From NCBI RefSeq assembly GCF_020781835.1, contig NZ_JAJGNJ010000012.1:1-64000 (forward strand): DNA of 64,000 nt, read 5' to 3'. Each line of letters begins with the position of its first letter. The first letter of the stretch is position 1. The notes under the pieces were generated by a model that saw only the letters and a program-made list of their open reading frames with translations, was not told the DNA's origin and did no database searches. Made by a program: the position numbers and the translations under genes. Below are positions 60,576 through 64,000 of this stretch, in pieces. The stretch comes from Microbacterium testaceum (GTDB taxonomy: Bacteria > Actinomycetota > Actinomycetes > Actinomycetales > Microbacteriaceae).

Positions 60576-60689
60576 ATGGACCTCCTCGCGCTCGAACTCT
60601 TCTTCGTGGGACTTCTCGGTCTCGCCTCGCTGGCGATCGCCTTCGTCTCCGGCACCGTCATCTGGAATCTCTACCGCGGCCAGCGCTGA
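60576..60689 (+). CDS. 37-residue single-TM microprotein
   Basis: The ATG at 60576 opens a 38-codon frame ending TGA at 60687-60689. The product is one hydrophobic helix ([18 protein letters not shown] within residues 9-26, with a TVIWNLYR end) and a short charged tail. It is supported by the leaderless TAGAGT-N6-ATG signal, by fitting exactly between two real genes without overlap, and by clean GC-biased third positions. No family is recognised; likely an inner-membrane accessory or regulatory peptide. Confidence 0.6.
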   Translation: MDLLALELFFVGLLGLASLAIAFVSGTVIWNLYRGQR

Positions 60690-60697
60690 ACGCCGTC

Positions 60698-61297
60698 GTG
60701 ATCGAGATTCCGACCGACCTTCCCGCCGACCTCGTCCCGCTCTCGTGGCTGATCGGCGTGTGGGAGGGCACCGGCGTCATCGACTACGAGGCCGACGGTC
60801 GCACGTTCTCGGGCGAGTTCGCGCACCGCGTGAGCTTCAGTCATGACGGCGGCGACTTCCTGAACTATTCGGCGCACGCCTGGCTCCTCGACGGGGAGGA
60901 GCGTCGTGCCCTGGTGTCCGAAACCGGGTACTGGCGCGTCGCGCGACCCGCCACCGATGCCGACCCGGGTCCTGCTCTTCTTCCGCCGACCGCGACGGCA
61001 CCGCGGCGGACGGCCGACGACGTCGAAGCGCTGCGTACCGCCGAGGGCGGCTTCCCGCTCGAGGTGAGCCTGGCCCATTCGGACGGCATCCTGGAGCTGT
61101 ACCTCGGTCAGGTGCGGGGGCCCCGCATCGATCTGGCCAGCGACGCCGTCGTCCGCGCGGCCGGAGCCAAGTCGTACACGTCGGCGACGCGCCTGTACGG
61201 TCTGGTCGACGACCACCTCCTGTGGGCCTGGGACGTCTCGGCGTTCGGACGCGAGCTCGCGTCCCACGCGTCCGCTCGTCTGGCCCGGGCCGAATGA
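60698..61297 (+). CDS. nitrobindin-like FABP family protein
   Basis: A 199-residue beta-barrel protein with LSWLIGVWEGTG near the N-terminus, the hallmark of the nitrobindin/DUF1794 (THAP4-like) family, and FAHRVSFSHDGGDFLNYSAH, SETGYWR and LYLGQVRG. Actinobacterial members bind haem or small hydrophobic ligands in the barrel. The GTG at 60698 begins 9 bases after the microprotein stop. It overlaps ygfZ by 4 bp (ATGA). The same pair of genes lies near glnR and pabC in mycobacteria as I recall. Confidence 0.85.
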   Translation: MIEIPTDLPADLVPLSWLIGVWEGTGVIDYEADGRTFSGEFAHRVSFSHDGGDFLNYSAHAWLLDGEERRALVSETGYWRVARPATDADPGPALLPPTATAPRRTADDVEALRTAEGGFPLEVSLAHSDGILELYLGQVRGPRIDLASDAVVRAAGAKSYTSATRLYGLVDDHLLWAWDVSAFGRELASHASARLARAE

Positions 61298-62400
61298 TGG
61301 CCGCGCTGTCCGAAGTCCCTGGTGCCGTCGTCGACGACGGCGGTCTCCGTCACGTCGGCTCACCCCTCGCCGAGCAGCGGCGACTGGCATCCGGTGCCGC
61401 ACTCGCTCCGCTGGGTGAGCGCGGGGTGCTGTCGGTCACGGGCCCCGACCGTCTGAGCTGGCTCGACTCGTTGTCGTCGCAGGCGCTCACCCACCTTCCG
61501 CCGGGCGTGTCGACCGAGATGCTCATCCTCGACCCGAACGGACGCGTGGAGCACGCCGCCGCAGTGATCGACGACGGTGAGACGGCGTGGCTGCTCGTGG
61601 ACGCCGTGGACGCCGAGCCGCTCGGGGCGTGGCTGTCGCGTATGCGCTTCCGACTGCGGGTGGAGGTGCGCGACCGGTCCGACGAGCTGTCCGTGATCGG
61701 CGGGACGCGCGCCGCGGTCGGTGCGCTCACGCCGCTCTCGCCGACGGGTGTCGCCGTGGTGTGGGTCGACCCGTGGCCCGAGGTCGCTCCCGGCGGGTGG
61801 GCGTACGCCCGCGTCGACGATCACCCCGGTGCCGAGCGTGATTGGGCCGAAGCGGTGGTGGATGCCGCCGAGGCGGACCGCGTCGTCGCCGCGGCCGTGG
61901 CGGGCGAGATCGCCCTGGCCGGACGGGAGGCCGTCGAGGCCCTCCGGATCGCCGCTTGGCGCCCACGACGTGCGATCGACGCCGACGAGCGGCTGCTGCC
62001 GCACGAGATGGACTGGCTCCGCACCGCGGTGCACCTGTCGAAGGGCTGCTACCGCGGGCAGGAGACCGTCGCGAAGGTGCACAACCTCGGCCATCCGCCC
62101 CGTCGCGTCGTCGCCCTGCAGCTGGACGGCAGCGACAGCGTGCTGCCCGCGCGCGGCGACGTCGTCCGCGTCGGCGACGACGCGATCGGTGCGGTGACCT
62201 CGGTCGCCCTGCACTACGAAGAGGGGCCCATCGCGCTGGCCCTGGTCAAGCGCACGGCGCCGGCCGACGTGCCGTACGTCGTCGAGACCGCGGACGGACC
62301 GATCGCCGCGGCCGTCGAGACGGTGGTCCCCGCTGACGCCGGAGCCACCGCCGGCGTGCCGCGCCTGCCGCGCCTCGGTCGTCGTCGCGCCGCGGAATGA
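61294..62400 (+). CDS. ygfZ: folate-binding YgfZ/IbaG-type iron-sulfur assembly protein
   Basis: A 368-residue tetrahydrofolate-binding protein with the diagnostic KGCYRGQE motif (about 250-257) and a GcvT-like beta-barrel C-terminal domain. YgfZ supports assembly or repair of iron-sulfur enzymes. The ATG at 61294 overlaps the upstream stop, and its own stop overlaps the FUSC-like gene (ATGA), so four genes form one operon. The radical SAM protein of the Nit1C-type cluster is a possible client, but that is only suggestion. Confidence 0.9.
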   Translation: MMAALSEVPGAVVDDGGLRHVGSPLAEQRRLASGAALAPLGERGVLSVTGPDRLSWLDSLSSQALTHLPPGVSTEMLILDPNGRVEHAAAVIDDGETAWLLVDAVDAEPLGAWLSRMRFRLRVEVRDRSDELSVIGGTRAAVGALTPLSPTGVAVVWVDPWPEVAPGGWAYARVDDHPGAERDWAEAVVDAAEADRVVAAAVAGEIALAGREAVEALRIAAWRPRRAIDADERLLPHEMDWLRTAVHLSKGCYRGQETVAKVHNLGHPPRRVVALQLDGSDSVLPARGDVVRVGDDAIGAVTSVALHYEEGPIALALVKRTAPADVPYVVETADGPIAAAVETVVPADAGATAGVPRLPRLGRRRAAE

Positions 62401-63506
62401 CCGGCGAGGACTCCTCGACGACCGTCGGTGTCGTCCTGCCACGATCGCGCCTGCGCACGACGCTGCGCCGGCGGTGGGCGAGGGTGCGCGAGTCGCTGCC
62501 GGCCGTCGTCCAGATCGTCGTGGCCGCCACCGCCGCGTACGCGTTCGCGCACTTCGTGCTCGGCCACCCCGTCCCGCTCCTCGCGGCGACGGTCACGGTG
62601 TCCAGCCTGGGCCTCGTGCGCGATGCGCGGCCGTGGCGAGTCGCCGAGACCGTCGCGGGCATGCTCGTCGGCATCCTGCTCGCCGAGCTGGTCCTCCTGG
62701 TCGCCGGCGCCGGGTGGTGGCAGATCGCCCTCGCGATGTTCGTCACGCTCGTGGTGGCGCGGTTCCTGTCGCCGCAGCCGGGGTTCGCGCTGGCCGCCGT
62801 GGTGCAGTCGCTCATCGCGCTCGTCCTCGTGACCGGTGTTCCCTTCGTCCGGGTCGTCGACGGAGCCGTCGGGGGAGCGGCCGCCCTGCTGGTCACGGCG
62901 CTCATCCCGCGGACGCTGCGGCGTACCGAGCTCCGCGACGCCGACGAACTCTTCGATGCGTTCGATGTGGCCACCGCGACGATCGTGCGGGCGCTGCGAC
63001 GCGGAGATCGCGCCCGCGCCGAGCGCGGACTCGAACGTGCTCGGGCGCTGCAGACGTACGTGGACGCGTGGAGTGGTTCTCTGGAATCCGGGCAGGAGGT
63101 CGCGCGCATCTCGCCGTTCCTGCGTCGTCAGCGCGCGGAGCTGGAACGGCACGCGCGTGTACGGGCCGCGATGGACCTCGCCACCCGCAACCTCCGCGTC
63201 GTCGCGCGACGCGCCGCATACCTGTGCGCCGATGGCCGGCCGCGAGCCGTACCCGCGGATCTCCTCGGCGAGATCGAGCGCGGCGCGGGTCTGGTCCGCG
63301 ACGCCCTCGACGACGTCTCGATGGAGCCGGCTGCCCGCTCCGCGCTGGCCGCTCTGGCCACTCGTCTCGACCCGGCGGCGCTCCTGCCCGACGGCAACAT
63401 CGGCGAGCTCAACCTCGTCTCGGCCCTCCGGCCGCTCACGGTCGACCTGCTCGTGGCGACCGGGATGCCGTTCACCGAGGCGCAGGCGCTGCTGCCGCGC
63501 GTCTGA
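62397..63506 (+). CDS. FUSC/aromatic-acid-exporter-like membrane protein
   Basis: A 369-residue protein. The first 165 residues carry about five hydrophobic helices after a basic tail (RSRLRTTLRRRWARVRESL), the half-FUSC layout. The rest is a helical cytoplasmic domain rich in Arg/Ala. It resembles ArAE/FUSC-type exporters, which release aromatic carboxylates. It is coupled to ygfZ by ATGA. A hairpin terminator follows. Confidence 0.75.
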   Translation: MTGEDSSTTVGVVLPRSRLRTTLRRRWARVRESLPAVVQIVVAATAAYAFAHFVLGHPVPLLAATVTVSSLGLVRDARPWRVAETVAGMLVGILLAELVLLVAGAGWWQIALAMFVTLVVARFLSPQPGFALAAVVQSLIALVLVTGVPFVRVVDGAVGGAAALLVTALIPRTLRRTELRDADELFDAFDVATATIVRALRRGDRARAERGLERARALQTYVDAWSGSLESGQEVARISPFLRRQRAELERHARVRAAMDLATRNLRVVARRAAYLCADGRPRAVPADLLGEIERGAGLVRDALDDVSMEPAARSALAALATRLDPAALLPDGNIGELNLVSALRPLTVDLLVATGMPFTEAQALLPRV

Positions 63507-63517
63507 CCGGCGCCGGG

Positions 63518-63549
63518 GCCGTCGCTCGCCCTCAGGCGGGGGCGACGGC
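63518..63549. terminator. bidirectional terminator
   Basis: GCCGTCGC (63518-63525) pairs with GCGACGGC (63542-63549), with an inner CGCC-ctca-GGCG (63527-63538). It sits between two convergent genes and overlaps the methyltransferase stop. Confidence 0.7.
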
Positions 63550-64000
63550 GCTCCAGTCGACGCCCACCTCGCCGAGGCGCCACCGCGACCGCCCGTGGAC
63601 CGGCCACCCTTCGGCGGCCAGGGACTCGACAGCGGTCCGCCACCGATGCACCGGACCGAAGGGCGCGACCGCCGCGGCGCGATGCCACTCCCTCTGGAGG
63701 GCGGCGACGTAGTCGTGCACCCTCTCGCCGGGGACGTTGCGGTGGATCAGTGCCTTCGGCAGACGTTCGGCGAGGATCGCCGGATCCTCCAGCGCGGCGA
63801 GCCGGAGCGAGACGGTCAGAGTGCGGGGCACGGCATCCGCCCCCACCTCCACCCAGGTCACGACGCGACCGATCTCGTCGCACGTCCCCTCCACGAGGAT
63901 GCCGCCGTGGGCGAGCCGTCCGCACATCCGCGCCCACGCGTCGGCGACGTCGGCTTCGTCGTACTGCCGCAGCACATTCATCGCCCGGATGATCACGGGG
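63532..64000 (-). CDS. class I SAM-dependent methyltransferase-like protein, 5' end outside the window
   Basis: The last 156 codons of a minus-strand gene that runs off the window end. The visible part (VIIRAMNVLRQYDEADVADAWARMCGRLAHGGILVEGTCDEIGRVVTWVEV) resembles the C-terminal half of class I methyltransferases with their post-motif helix, followed by an unfamiliar domain (YVAALQREWHRAAAVAPFGPVHRWRTAVESL). The GTG at 63996 is internal sequence, not a start, since the frame stays open to the window edge. The substrate cannot be judged. Confidence 0.7.
   Translation of the reverse strand, partial: PVIIRAMNVLRQYDEADVADAWARMCGRLAHGGILVEGTCDEIGRVVTWVEVGADAVPRTLTVSLRLAALEDPAILAERLPKALIHRNVPGERVHDYVAALQREWHRAAAVAPFGPVHRWRTAVESLAAEGWPVHGRSRWRLGEVGVDWSAVAPA

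Overview
The window is high-GC actinobacterial DNA, most likely from Microbacteriaceae (Microbacterium-like). This is inferred from the codon bias, the many 4-bp ATGA/GTGA gene overlaps, repeated TANNNT-N6-ATG leaderless start signals, an actinobacterial GlnR, and the neighbourhood pabC / pst / glnR / nitrobindin-like / ygfZ. I ran no database search; family names come from recognising motifs.

Layout. 1-1020: two small genes, then about 530 bp without genes that ends in a tRNA 3'-end fragment next to integrase-arm-like repeats, probably the scar of an integrated element. 1127-11603: housekeeping and envelope genes: nicotinamidase, a PAS histidine kinase, a membrane-anchored sulfite-oxidase-like molybdoenzyme, a CaCA antiporter, and a MacB-type ABC transporter divergent from a two-component system. 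11655-16268: an NmrA-like oxidoreductase and a UGT-type glycosyltransferase divergent from a TetR regulator, then a GT4 glycosyltransferase. 16441-18958: a pantothenate operon, DUF2520/PanG-like - panC - panB. 19129-31172: an aromatic catabolic island with a fumarylacetoacetate-hydrolase-like enzyme, an extradiol dioxygenase, two flavin hydroxylases, IclR and PucR-type regulators, an MFS pump, a lignostilbene-dioxygenase-like carotenoid oxygenase and an aldehyde dehydrogenase. Together they read as a pathway for cleaving stilbene-like aromatics and then opening the ring.

31357-40372 is the most notable region: a Nit1C-type (nitrogen starvation / cyanide assimilation) cluster. It holds a radical SAM protein, a GNAT-AIRS fusion, an MSMEG_0572-type protein, a nitrilase, an MSMEG_0570-type protein and a flavoprotein. 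Three further genes follow: a second nitrilase paralogue that has lost its catalytic Cys and Glu (both Asp), an MSMEG_0565-type glycosyltransferase and an AMP-forming ligase. A GlnR-type site (GAAAC-N6-GAAAC) lies in the longest gap inside the cluster, and glnR itself is at 59453-60145.

40475-46172: a CDF metal transporter with a CmtR-like sensor, tRNA-Lys, a fasciclin lipoprotein divergent from sigK-rskA, a conserved-looking hypothetical gene, a structured intergenic element and pabC. 46228-50293: pstSCAB, with a PHO-box-like repeat between pstS and a divergent 1312-residue Pls/PosA-type NRPS (A-PCP-membrane/hexapeptide modules). The NRPS is coupled by a 4-bp overlap to an M1 peptidase, and a phosphopantetheinyl transferase faces them. 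56294-59397: NUDIX/histidine phosphatase and polyphosphate kinase. 59453-64000: glnR, two small membrane proteins (one of 37 aa), a nitrobindin-like protein, ygfZ, a FUSC-type membrane protein and a methyltransferase cut by the window end. Phosphate (pst, ppk, PHO box) and nitrogen (glnR, Nit1C) functions are thus concentrated in one region.
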